Source: Lachnospiraceae bacterium EP-SM-12S-S03
GTDB lineage: Bacteria; Bacillota; Clostridia; Lachnospirales; Lachnospiraceae
Assembly: GCA_020540725.1 (NCBI GenBank)
Contig: JAJBSL010000005.1
Span: forward strand, 62,001-126,000
Direction: 5' to 3'
Length of the DNA stretch: 64,000 bases
The notes below the pieces were generated by a model. That model was not told where the DNA came from, searched no databases, and saw only the letters and a list, made by a program, of their open reading frames with translations. The position numbers and the translations under genes were made by a program. This document shows, piece by piece, positions 55,463-63,304 of the stretch. The stretch's first letter is position 1. Each line of letters starts with the position of its first letter.

Positions 55463-56362
55463 ATGTTTTCAAGAATGAAAAAGTATTGGTGGAGAATATT
55501 ATGCAGCATATTGCTGATTGCATTTACAACCTATGTACTGGCTGATACGTTTTTGATCTCCAAGGTATACACAGTGGTTGAAAATGAAACGGAAAAAGAA
55601 AGAAGCAATGAGAAAAATCAAGAAAAGGCAGAAACAACGAAAACATCTTACAGTGATGAAAATATACAGATCAAGGTGACGGAGTACCGGGAGAATGATA
55701 CAACCATTCATGTGGCGGATATTACACTTTCTTCAGCAGAATATTTGAAGACTGCGCTGGCGAAAGGAAGTTATGGACGGAATGTGACCGAGAAGACTTC
55801 TGAGATGGCAGAGGATGTAAATGCCATTCTGGCGATAAACGGAGATTATTACGGAGCCCAGGAATCAGGATATGTCATCCGGGACGGAGTCATTTACAGG
55901 GATACAAAGGAATCGGGGCAGGAGGACTTGGTCATCTATGAAGATGGCACCATGGAAATCATTTCTGAAGATGACGTGACGGCAGAGGAACTCCTTCAAA
56001 AGGGAGCGAAAGAGGTGTTGTCTTTTGGCCCGGCTCTTGTGGAAAACAGTGAGGTGTCGGTAACAGAAAACGATGAGGTTGGAAAAGCCATGGCAAGCAA
56101 TCCAAGAACAGCCATCGGGGTCATTGATGATCTGCATTATGTGTTTGTTGTTGCAGATGGGAGAACAACGGAAAGCGCAGGACTGTCACTTCTGGAACTT
56201 GCCGAGTTTATGACTTCTTTAGGAGTGAAAACAGCCTATAATCTGGATGGAGGAGGTTCTTCTACGATGTATTTCAATGGGGAGATTTTAAACAATCCGA
56301 CTACGAACGGAAAGAATATCGAGGAAAGGAGTGTGAGCGATATTGTCTACATTGGCTATTAG
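55463..56362 (+). CDS. Phosphodiester glycosidase (NAGPA-like) family protein
   Basis: 299 aa. One N-terminal TM helix (about 12-32) anchors an extracellular domain with AILAINGDYYGAQESGYVIRDG, SFGPALVENS, NPRTAIGVID and the catalytic-type YNLDGGGSSTMYFNGE. The family resembles the uncovering enzyme that removes GlcNAc from phosphodiesters and is found in bacterial exopolysaccharide loci. It follows the glycosyltransferase by one base and overlaps the next gene's possible TTG start. Confidence 0.87.
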   Translation: MFSRMKKYWWRILCSILLIAFTTYVLADTFLISKVYTVVENETEKERSNEKNQEKAETTKTSYSDENIQIKVTEYRENDTTIHVADITLSSAEYLKTALAKGSYGRNVTEKTSEMAEDVNAILAINGDYYGAQESGYVIRDGVIYRDTKESGQEDLVIYEDGTMEIISEDDVTAEELLQKGAKEVLSFGPALVENSEVSVTENDEVGKAMASNPRTAIGVIDDLHYVFVVADGRTTESAGLSLLELAEFMTSLGVKTAYNLDGGGSSTMYFNGEILNNPTTNGKNIEERSVSDIVYIGY

Positions 56363-56378
56363 AAAGATTAGAAAGAGA

Positions 56379-56753
56379 ATGGGGAGAACAGGATGGGTTT
56401 ATTTGTTTCTCACATTATTCTGCATTTTGTTTGGAGCAATATATGAAGTTTTCAGTCATGGCGTATTTTCCTATTTTATACTCTATGCCTTTGTAGTTCC
56501 TCTTGTTGGAGGTGTGATCTTGTTTTTTGCCATCGGATATGGAGGGAAAAAAATACCGGGAATCAAAACGGAAAGATTGTGGCATTTTGGAATTGCAACA
56601 CTGACTATAGGGTGTTTCGTTTGTGGAATCCTGGAAATATACGGAACGACGAACCGGCTGACAATTGTATATTGGCTGGCAGGAGGAGCAGCACTTCTCA
56701 TCGGAATGGGAAGTTATCTGTTAGACAGGAGGGATATAAGTCGCCATGAATGA
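56379..56753 (+). CDS. Small membrane protein of the VTC/DUF4956 locus
   Basis: 124 aa with four TM helices (MGRTGWVYLFLTLFCILFG, FSYFILYAFVVPLVG, a third near 70-90, and YWLAGGAALLIGMGSY). I do not recognise a named family; similar proteins occur in such loci. ATG at 56379 is chosen; a TTG at 56343, inside the glycosidase gene, would extend it by 12 residues. It overlaps the next gene by 8 nt. Confidence 0.7.
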   Translation: MGRTGWVYLFLTLFCILFGAIYEVFSHGVFSYFILYAFVVPLVGGVILFFAIGYGGKKIPGIKTERLWHFGIATLTIGCFVCGILEIYGTTNRLTIVYWLAGGAALLIGMGSYLLDRRDISRHE

Positions 56754-57378
56754 ATGTGATGTGAAGGCATTTGAAGCATATTACGGAGAAATCCTGCCGA
56801 TGTTAAAACAAGGAGAAGCATTTCTTCTAAATCTGATCGGGGAGTATCCGATTCGAGAAACGAAAGACGGGATTCAGCCGATTCTTTATACAAAGTCCCG
56901 GATTAAGTCCCCGAAGAGCATGGAGGAGAAACTGAAAAGAAAAGGGGAATGTCCGGATATAAGAAAGTCATTTCCCAATATACATGATATCATTGGAATC
57001 CGTGTGATCTGCTCTTTTGTAGAAGAAGCATACCGGGTGGAAGAATGGCTTAAGACGAGAAAAGGAACCCGTATCATAGAAAAGAAGGATTATATTGCAT
57101 ATCCGAAACAAAATGGGTATCGAAGTCTTCATCTGATCGTAGCATTTACAACGGAGAAGTGGGAAGGATTTACGGCCGAAATCCAGATCCGGACAATTGC
57201 GCATGACTTCTGGGCAGTGTTGGAACATCAGATGAAGTATAAGAAGGATGTGGAGCATGAAGCGCTTATCCAAAGTGAGCTGAAGCGATGCGCGGATGAG
57301 ATTGCCTCGCTGGACGTATCTTTGCAGATGATCAGAGATATTATCCGAGATGATAATTGGGAAGAAAAAAACACTTGA
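56746..57378 (+). CDS. Small alarmone synthetase (RelA/SpoT-domain GTP pyrophosphokinase)
   Basis: 210 aa, single synthetase domain. KSRIKSPKSMEEKLKRKG (the basic ATP/GTP-binding stretch), DIIGIRVICSF, QNGYRSLHLIVAF and EIQIRTIAHDFWAVLEHQMKYKK are all present. There is no hydrolase, TGS or ACT domain, so this is a RelP/RelQ-type enzyme making (p)ppGpp. It overlaps the small membrane gene by 8 nt. The -35 box of the following csoR promoter lies within its last codons. Confidence 0.93.
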   Translation: MNECDVKAFEAYYGEILPMLKQGEAFLLNLIGEYPIRETKDGIQPILYTKSRIKSPKSMEEKLKRKGECPDIRKSFPNIHDIIGIRVICSFVEEAYRVEEWLKTRKGTRIIEKKDYIAYPKQNGYRSLHLIVAFTTEKWEGFTAEIQIRTIAHDFWAVLEHQMKYKKDVEHEALIQSELKRCADEIASLDVSLQMIRDIIRDDNWEEKNT

Positions 57379-57403
57379 CATATACCTGTGCAGGGTATAA
57401 AAT
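57375..57403 (+). promoter_or_regulatory. csoR-copA promoter with CsoR-type operator
   Basis: TTGACA (57375-57380) and TAAAAT (57398-57403) are 17 bp apart. The spacer holds ATACCTGTGCAGGGTAT (57382-57398), a TACC/GGGTA pair of the CsoR operator kind. A second GGGGTAT and the palindrome GTATTTTAAAATAC are at 57431-57447 downstream. Confidence 0.7.
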
Positions 57404-57473
57404 AACAAATGTAAAAACGAATACGACATAGGGGTATTTTAAAATACGAGTTGATCATACAGGAGGATGAAAA

Positions 57474-57782
57474 ATGGAAGAAACAAAAACATGCCAATGT
57501 TCTAAAAGAACAACCAAGAGAGATGAGCAGGAAAAAAGAAGTCTGATGAACCGGTTGAAACGGATTGAAGGACAAGTTCGAGGTATCCAAAGAATGTTGG
57601 AAGAAGATGAATATTGTGCTGATATTCTTGTGCAGGTATCGGCAGTCAATTCGGCATTGAATGGATTCAATAAAGTGCTTTTGGCGGATCACCTTCATAC
57701 ATGTGTTGCCGAGGATATTCGTGCGGGAAAGGATGAAGCGATCGATGAACTGGCAGAACTTCTGAGAAAACTTATGAAGTAA
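57474..57782 (+). CDS. csoR: Copper-sensing repressor CsoR
   Basis: 102 aa. The four-helix CsoR/DUF156 fold is clear: LMNRLKRIEGQVRGIQRMLEEDEYC, then DHLHTCVAED. The Cu(I)-binding triad is the Cys in EDEYCADI, the His in HLHT and the Cys in HTCVAED. It represses its own operon and lifts off when Cu(I) binds. The operator-like site at 57382 overlaps its promoter; copA follows 46 nt after its stop. An extra Cys-rich N-terminal segment (KTCQCSKRTTKR) precedes the fold. Confidence 0.94.
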   Translation: MEETKTCQCSKRTTKRDEQEKRSLMNRLKRIEGQVRGIQRMLEEDEYCADILVQVSAVNSALNGFNKVLLADHLHTCVAEDIRAGKDEAIDELAELLRKLMK

Positions 57783-57828
57783 TGGCAAATAGATAGAGAG
57801 ATCAATCTGAAGGGAGAGGAGAGAACCA

Positions 57829-60402
57829 ATGAAACAATATATTGTGACAGGTATGAGTTGCGCAGCCTGCAGTACTCGGGTGGAAAAAGCAGTAAATCAA
57901 GTGCCCGGAGTGACATCCTGTTCCGTAAGTCTTCTTACAAACTCTATGGGGGTAGAGGGGACGGCAAAGCCGGAAGAAATCATTCGTGCCGTGGAGAATG
58001 CCGGGTATGGAGCGAAGGAGAAGGTGTCCGGCGAAATGCGTGCACAAGCTTCGGAAACAGACGGAGAGGAACTGTTAAAAGACAGGGAGACACCGGTTTT
58101 GAAAAAAAGACTTTATGCATCCGTTGGATTTCTTGTGGTATTGATGTACTTTTCCATGGGAACCATGATGTGGGGGTGGCTTGCGCCGAAATTTCTGGAA
58201 GAGAATCATGTGGCAATGGGGATTTTGCAGTTGCTATTAACAACAATCATTATGGTAATCAATCAGAAATTTTTTATCAATGGTCTGAAAGGTCTGTTGC
58301 ACAGAGCGCCGAATATGGATACTTTGGTAGCCCTTGGTTCAGGAGCGTCCTTCGTGTATAGTGTGTATGCGCTTTTTGCCATGACGGATGCGCAGATGCG
58401 CGGCGATATGGCAGGTGTGATGCAATATATGCATGAATTTTATTTTGAATCCGCAGCGATGATCCTTACGTTGATCACCGTAGGAAAGATGTTGGAGGCG
58501 CATTCCAAAGGAAAAACAACAGATGCTTTAAAAAGTCTGATGAAACTTGCACCGAAGACAGCGGTGATTTTGAAAGAAGGACAGGAAGTGCTGGTGCCGA
58601 TTGAGGAGGTACAAAAAGGGGACACTTTCGTTGTGCGTCCCGGAGAAAATATTCCGGTGGACGGTATTGTGCTGGAAGGAAGCAGTGCGGTCAATGAATC
58701 CGCGCTGACAGGAGAAAGTATTCCGGTGGATAAAGAAGCGGGAGATAAAGTCTCTGCGGCTACTGTGAACCAATCCGGATTCCTTCGTTGTGAGGCTACA
58801 AGAGTCGGAGAAGACACGACTCTGTCCCAGATTATTCAGATGGTAAGTGATGCATCAGCAACAAAGGCACCTATTGCGAAGGTTGCGGACAAAGTGTCTG
58901 GTGTATTTGTTCCGGCGGTGATTGCAATTGCAATTATCACATTTATTGGCTGGATGGCAGCGGGGCAGACGTTCGGATTTGCCCTTGCCCGGGCGATTTC
59001 TGTGTTGGTGATCAGTTGTCCTTGCGCCCTCGGACTTGCCACGCCGGTAGCAATTATGGTAGGAAATGGCATGGGAGCGAAACACGGTATTATGTTCAAG
59101 ACAGCAGTTTCTCTGGAAGAGGCCGGGAAAATGCAGATCGTAGCCTTGGATAAGACAGGAACGATCACAAGCGGAGAACCGAAGGTTACAGATGTGATTT
59201 CTGCAGAAGGAATTACAGAGGAAGAGTTATTGCGCTTGGCATACGGACTGGAGAAGAAAAGCGAACACCCGCTTGCCCGCGCCATTCTTCTGGAAGCACA
59301 GGAACGCAAATTGCAAGGGAAAGAAGCAGAAGAATTTCAGGCGCTTCCGGGAAATGGATTGTCTGGTATCATTGACGGAGCAATGCTTCGAGGGGGCAAT
59401 CTGAAATTTATCGGTCAGACAGCAAATATTCCGGATGAAATGCGAATACAGGCAGAACAACTGGCAGAAGAAGGAAAGACGCCGTTGTTTTTCAGCCGGG
59501 ATGGGAAAATGATTGGTATGATCGCAGTGGCAGATGTGATCAAAGCAGACAGTCCTCAGGCGGTCAAAGAATTGCAGAATATGGGAATCAAAGTTGTCAT
59601 GCTTACCGGTGACAATGCGCGTACTGCAAGAGCCATCGGAAAACAGGCAGGTGTGGATCAGGTGATCGCGGGGGTTCTTCCGGAAGGCAAGGAAAGTGTA
59701 ATCCGTTCCTTGAAAGAAAAAGGGAAAGTAGCTATGGTAGGAGACGGAATCAACGATGCACCGGCTCTTACAAGAGCAGATATCGGAATTGCGATTGGAG
59801 CCGGCACGGATATAGCCATTGATGCGGCAGATGTAGTTTTGATGAAGAGCAGATTAAGTGATGTGCCGGCGGCCATCCGTCTAAGCCGTGCGACGCTTCG
59901 CAACATTCACGAGAACTTGTTCTGGGCATTTATTTATAATGTAATTGGGATTCCGCTTGCTGCAGGAATCTGGATTCCGCTTTTTGGATGGAAACTGAAT
60001 CCGATGTTTGGGGCTGCAGCAATGAGTTTGTCAAGTTTTTGTGTTGTGACAAATGCGTTAAGGTTGAATTTTTTCGATATGTACAATGCAAAGAAAGACA
60101 AAAAAGTAAAAAATGAAGTGATTCTGGATGCACTGGAAGAAGAGACTATTTTGGAGCAACCGGAGATCAAAGAAGAAAAGGAGAATGAACTGATGGAAAA
60201 AACAATAGAAATCAAAGGTATGATGTGTGGTCATTGTGAGGCAACGGTAAAAAAGGCATTGGAAAAATTGCCGGGTGTGGAAGAAGCAATCGTAAGCCAT
60301 GAGGCAGGAACAGCCGTTGTGAAGATGAGCGAAGAAGTGGCAGATGATGTGTTAAGAAGCACTGTGGAAGACAAAGATTATGAAGTGGTAGGAATTGTAT
60401 AA
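57829..60402 (+). CDS. copA: Copper-exporting P-type ATPase with N- and C-terminal metal-binding domains
   Basis: 857 aa. HMA1 is at residues 1-70 ([11 protein letters not shown]). Membrane helices and P-type motifs follow: [15 protein letters not shown] (metal site), DKTGTITSG (phosphorylated Asp), [17 protein letters not shown] second HMA domain (about 789-857) contains [11 protein letters not shown] and is joined by a charged linker. It exports Cu(I) and forms an operon with csoR. Most CopA proteins have their metal domains only at the N-terminus, so the C-terminal one is a fused CopZ-like chaperone. Confidence 0.95.
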   Translation: MKQYIVTGMSCAACSTRVEKAVNQVPGVTSCSVSLLTNSMGVEGTAKPEEIIRAVENAGYGAKEKVSGEMRAQASETDGEELLKDRETPVLKKRLYASVGFLVVLMYFSMGTMMWGWLAPKFLEENHVAMGILQLLLTTIIMVINQKFFINGLKGLLHRAPNMDTLVALGSGASFVYSVYALFAMTDAQMRGDMAGVMQYMHEFYFESAAMILTLITVGKMLEAHSKGKTTDALKSLMKLAPKTAVILKEGQEVLVPIEEVQKGDTFVVRPGENIPVDGIVLEGSSAVNESALTGESIPVDKEAGDKVSAATVNQSGFLRCEATRVGEDTTLSQIIQMVSDASATKAPIAKVADKVSGVFVPAVIAIAIITFIGWMAAGQTFGFALARAISVLVISCPCALGLATPVAIMVGNGMGAKHGIMFKTAVSLEEAGKMQIVALDKTGTITSGEPKVTDVISAEGITEEELLRLAYGLEKKSEHPLARAILLEAQERKLQGKEAEEFQALPGNGLSGIIDGAMLRGGNLKFIGQTANIPDEMRIQAEQLAEEGKTPLFFSRDGKMIGMIAVADVIKADSPQAVKELQNMGIKVVMLTGDNARTARAIGKQAGVDQVIAGVLPEGKESVIRSLKEKGKVAMVGDGINDAPALTRADIGIAIGAGTDIAIDAADVVLMKSRLSDVPAAIRLSRATLRNIHENLFWAFIYNVIGIPLAAGIWIPLFGWKLNPMFGAAAMSLSSFCVVTNALRLNFFDMYNAKKDKKVKNEVILDALEEETILEQPEIKEEKENELMEKTIEIKGMMCGHCEATVKKALEKLPGVEEAIVSHEAGTAVVKMSEEVADDVLRSTVEDKDYEVVGIV
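60176..60195 (+). promoter_or_regulatory. Internal ribosome site before the CopZ-like domain of copA
   Basis: AAAAGGAG (60176-60183) lies nine bases before ATG 60193, in frame with copA. Initiation here would make a free 69-residue CopZ-like protein of the HMA2 domain. It may be the relic of a former separate gene. Confidence 0.5.
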
Positions 60403-60430
60403 GATTCCATATCAGGTTGACTCAAACTAC

Positions 60431-60467
60431 GAGGGAGCTATCTATTTTGATAGCTCCCTCAAATTTT
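60431..60467 (+). terminator. Intrinsic terminator after copA
   Basis: GAGGGAGCTATC (60431-60442) and GATAGCTCCCTC (60449-60460) are perfect arms followed by AAATTTTTG. Confidence 0.88.
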
Positions 60468-60590
60468 TGATGATAAGGCATTTTGTCAAAAAATGGTGAA
60501 ATAAATCTTCCGTTTCTTACAAGATTCGACGTTTTTAGCAGAGATTAGCGTATATAATGTGCGAAGACAAAGAAAAAAGGGGGAATGTAG

Positions 60591-61907
60591 TTGCGGAGAA
60601 GAAAAGACAGATTCCTGCTCATTTTATTGGGAATCGGTATTGTCTGGAGTATATTTTCCGGTTCTGCTATGGCCAAGAGAGAGGAAGCGGAAAAGCCGAT
60701 TCACTCATATAAAAAGATTCACCAGATTGGACAAGCAGATAAAAGGACATTTCAGGTGGAGATTACGGTAAAGAATCAACCGGGGCAGAAGAGCCGGGAA
60801 GAGGTTTGTTGGGGAACGGATGTAGTCCCCAAGCAATTTTATATTATGAAGGCTGGAAAGTACAAGCCTACAGCAAGACGACAAAGAGAGGGAGAAAAAC
60901 GAGAAGAAATTAAGGCGGTCTGGGAAACATGGGGAGAAAATTGGAAAGAAAAAACAATGCAATATCAGGTACCGCCAGCAACGGATGGATATGAAGAATA
61001 TATTTTTACGTATTATATTCGTGCGAATGAGGATTATATTGGCGGGGAATGTTTCTTGTTTCCGGAAGATGCAGGAGGGGAAGCGCTTTATATACCTTGG
61101 CGTTTCGATACACAGAACGGGAATGCGGAAGTATTTTACGGAGACAAGGTAACTCTTGTGAATGAAGAAGTCTATGCGAAAGACCCGTATGAAGTTTCGG
61201 GAAGCAATACGACGGAAAATCCGGACGCTTTTTATTATGTAGGAACAGATTACAAAGACCGAGAGGGAAATGGCATTGTTATGGATTCCCTTTTGGAAAG
61301 CCGGGCGCTTGATGGAATCACAGAGGAGATTCAAAGGGAGGAAGATTTACAACTTAAAAATTGGAAAGAAAACGTGCAGGTGGTTCCAAAAACAGATACA
61401 GAGTATGTTATGAAATTTCGGAAGAAACCGGGAGTCTGTTACGGAAAAGGAGGCCAATGGAAACCGATAGATCCAAAAGGAGGGGGAGAAGATAAGAAGC
61501 AGGAAGAGATGTTTCTTACATTTACAGAGGCACAGATTTTTGTAGACGTTCAGGTAGAAAAAGGGGAGATTTCTATTGAAAAAGTTTGGAAAGATGATCT
61601 CTTAGGAACGGGTGGCAACTGCACCGGTTTTCCGGTTGCGCTTCGAGGAGAAGAGACATTTTTGAATCTGATCGTAAGGCCGGGAGAAAAGATCCGGGTC
61701 CAAAATCTAAAACGGGGAGTATATCATATAGAAGAAAATTGTTTGGAAACAAGTTCATTTCTTGCATACGAGAATGGGAAAACTGGGAGAGAAAACAAAG
61801 AAGAAGGAGTATTGGTTTTTGTAGGGTTTGATGACAGGGAGAGAAGAATCTGGAAAGAGCAGAAGGTGCAAGTATATGGAGCGAATATGAAAAGGAGTGG
61901 AGAATGA
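60591..61907 (+). CDS. Secreted protein of unknown function, neighbour of SipW-type peptidase
   Basis: 438 aa with a signal peptide (RKDRFLLILLGIGIVWSIFSG). The start is a TTG at 60591 with AAGGGGG seven bases before it. No known domain was recognised, but residues about 320-400 (ISIEKVWKDD...GTGGNCTGFPVALRG...GVYHIEENC) look like a Cna-B-like beta fold. There is no LPXTG motif. It overlaps the signal peptidase gene by 4 nt. Such pairs resemble the SipW/TasA arrangement in which a dedicated peptidase processes an extracellular matrix or pilin-like protein. Confidence 0.75.
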   Translation: MRRRKDRFLLILLGIGIVWSIFSGSAMAKREEAEKPIHSYKKIHQIGQADKRTFQVEITVKNQPGQKSREEVCWGTDVVPKQFYIMKAGKYKPTARRQREGEKREEIKAVWETWGENWKEKTMQYQVPPATDGYEEYIFTYYIRANEDYIGGECFLFPEDAGGEALYIPWRFDTQNGNAEVFYGDKVTLVNEEVYAKDPYEVSGSNTTENPDAFYYVGTDYKDREGNGIVMDSLLESRALDGITEEIQREEDLQLKNWKENVQVVPKTDTEYVMKFRKKPGVCYGKGGQWKPIDPKGGGEDKKQEEMFLTFTEAQIFVDVQVEKGEISIEKVWKDDLLGTGGNCTGFPVALRGEETFLNLIVRPGEKIRVQNLKRGVYHIEENCLETSSFLAYENGKTGRENKEEGVLVFVGFDDRERRIWKEQKVQVYGANMKRSGE

Positions 61908-62425
61908 AACTGTTAAAGTCTGTTTTGAAAGTAATGACGGCAGGATGTTATATATTGATTTTCATTACCATTGTCTTGCTGTCTCCGATTCTTGTGGGAA
62001 AACGGCCGATGATCGTGCTGTCCGGAAGTATGGAACCAACCTTTCAGCAAGGCAGTCTCATATATATGGAAAAAGCGGAATTTGACGAAATCAAAGCAGG
62101 AGACATTGTTTCTTATGGGAGAGAGGAGATTGTGTCTCATCGGGTGATTGGTAAAATGAATCAGACAAAAAGTCTGCTTACAAGGGGAGACGCCAATGAA
62201 ACGATAGATCCGGAAGTTCCTGCAAAGGGCATAGTAGGGAGAATATGGGAGGGAGTTTATATACCCTACGCAGGATATCTGATCTATGGACTTCGAAAGC
62301 CGCAGATCATTATGGTTTTGGTAATGATTTTAATTTTAGATATGCTGGTAAGTTTTCCAGAATCCTGCAAAAAAATGGAAATAGGAAATAAGAATCATGA
62401 AAAATCCACTGCATCGATTTTATAA
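61904..62425 (+). CDS. Signal peptidase I, SipW/archaeal type
   Basis: 173 aa. A TM helix (residues 12-35) precedes the active-site Ser motif VLSGSMEPTFQQGSLIYM; SHRVIGKM carries the His that replaces the usual Lys in the SipW class, and LLTRGDANETIDPE is the conserved domain III. A C-terminal TM helix follows. It would process its neighbour's signal peptide. The stop of the upstream gene overlaps by 4 nt (ATGA). The last codons are part of a terminator stem. Confidence 0.92.
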   Translation: MKLLKSVLKVMTAGCYILIFITIVLLSPILVGKRPMIVLSGSMEPTFQQGSLIYMEKAEFDEIKAGDIVSYGREEIVSHRVIGKMNQTKSLLTRGDANETIDPEVPAKGIVGRIWEGVYIPYAGYLIYGLRKPQIIMVLVMILILDMLVSFPESCKKMEIGNKNHEKSTASIL

Positions 62426-62445
62426 TTTCGTGCAGTGGATTTTTT
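62401..62445 (+). terminator. Terminator overlapping the sipW 3' end
   Basis: AAAATCCACTGCA (62401-62413, inside the coding end) pairs with TGCAGTGGATTTTTT (62431-62445). Confidence 0.85.
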
Positions 62446-62479
62446 GTGATTGCATCGATTGGATTGTTTGGTAGAATTC

Positions 62480-63127
62480 CTATGGCTGAGCCCCTTCCAA
62501 AGCACTATCTTTCCCTGTGTGGAAGTGGCCCTTCTGGAGAATGGAAAATGCATTCTCATAGTCGTTTTTCCGCATGAACGAAACCATTTGTTTTAAATTT
62601 TCATCAGTTTTATGAATTTCCATTCCATTTCTTACAGAATAAAGTCCCATGCGGACAAGTTCGGATAAATTACTTTCGTAAATGCGGTTGATTCGTTCGT
62701 TTTCAAAAATACTGATAATTTCCATGTGCATATTGGCATCAGCGAGTTCCCATTGAAAAGGGTCGCCTTCTGCAGCACACATGCGCACCACCTTTTCCTC
62801 GATGCGGTAGGAATATGCTTCAGCCTTTCCGTCTGTGAAAATTTTGCGAAAAGCAGTTCCTTCCAAAAGTTCCCGGAGTTGATAAATGTCCAGAATGTCT
62901 TTGTCCGTGATTTCTTTTACCGTCATGGATTTGTGATAGTCAGAGACAATCAGACCTTCTGACTGGAGGGTACGGATTGCTGCGCGTACCGGGTTACGGC
63001 TCATGTTTAACTCTTCTGACAGCATGGATTCTGTCAGGGGCATTCCGGGTGGGTAAGTCAGGTTTATAATATTTGTCTTGATGATCTCATATGCCTGGTC
63101 GGCAAGAGATACTGATTTTTTTGCCAT
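62480..63127 (-). CDS. GntR-family transcriptional regulator (FadR/FCD subfamily)
   Basis: 215 aa. The winged helix at residues 8-75 has PPGMPLTESMLSEELNMSRNPVRAAIRTLQSEGLI; the all-alpha FCD domain follows with an ELRELLEGTAFRKIF start and His and Asp residues that bind metal and ligand in the family. The start at 63127 follows AGAGGTGC. A longer in-frame start at 63220 lies in the operator region and is rejected. Divergent from proC, from which 177 bp with four GTATAC sites separate it. Confidence 0.92.
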   Translation of the reverse strand: MAKKSVSLADQAYEIIKTNIINLTYPPGMPLTESMLSEELNMSRNPVRAAIRTLQSEGLIVSDYHKSMTVKEITDKDILDIYQLRELLEGTAFRKIFTDGKAEAYSYRIEEKVVRMCAAEGDPFQWELADANMHMEIISIFENERINRIYESNLSELVRMGLYSVRNGMEIHKTDENLKQMVSFMRKNDYENAFSILQKGHFHTGKDSALEGAQP

Positions 63128-63170
63128 CGGGCACCTCTTTCTATTCGATATCTTTATATTATAGCACAAA

Positions 63171-63204
63171 GAATTGTATACGTTATAAGATATTGTATAC
63201 AAAA
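63171..63204. promoter_or_regulatory. GntR operator pair 1
   Basis: TTGTATAC sites at 63174-63181 and 63193-63200 have GTATAC cores 19 bp apart, with GTTATAA in between. On the gntR side of the divergent spacer. Confidence 0.7.
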
Positions 63205-63229
63205 AGTGGGAAAAAGGCAAGCGGATTCA

Positions 63230-63258
63230 TTGACATTTTGCATTTGAAGTGCTATATT
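63230..63258 (+). promoter_or_regulatory. proC promoter
   Basis: TTGACA (63230-63235) and TATATT (63253-63258) are 17 bp apart; operator pair 2 begins on the -10. Confidence 0.75.
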
Positions 63259-63287
63259 GTATACAAGTTATAAAAATGTATACAATA
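63256..63287. promoter_or_regulatory. GntR operator pair 2, on the proC promoter
   Basis: TTGTATACAA at 63257-63266 and TGTATACAA at 63277-63285 again have GTATAC cores 19 bp apart (63259 and 63278) and GTTATAA between them, matching pair 1. It overlaps the proC -10 and the start point. Confidence 0.75.
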
Positions 63288-63304
63288 AAAGGAGATGTAA
63301 AATC

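Noticed and set aside
63128..63220. Longer N-terminus of the GntR regulator
   Set aside because: The extra residues would be read from the operator region and lack a ribosome site; the ATG at 63127 follows AGAGGTGC and gives the usual domain start.
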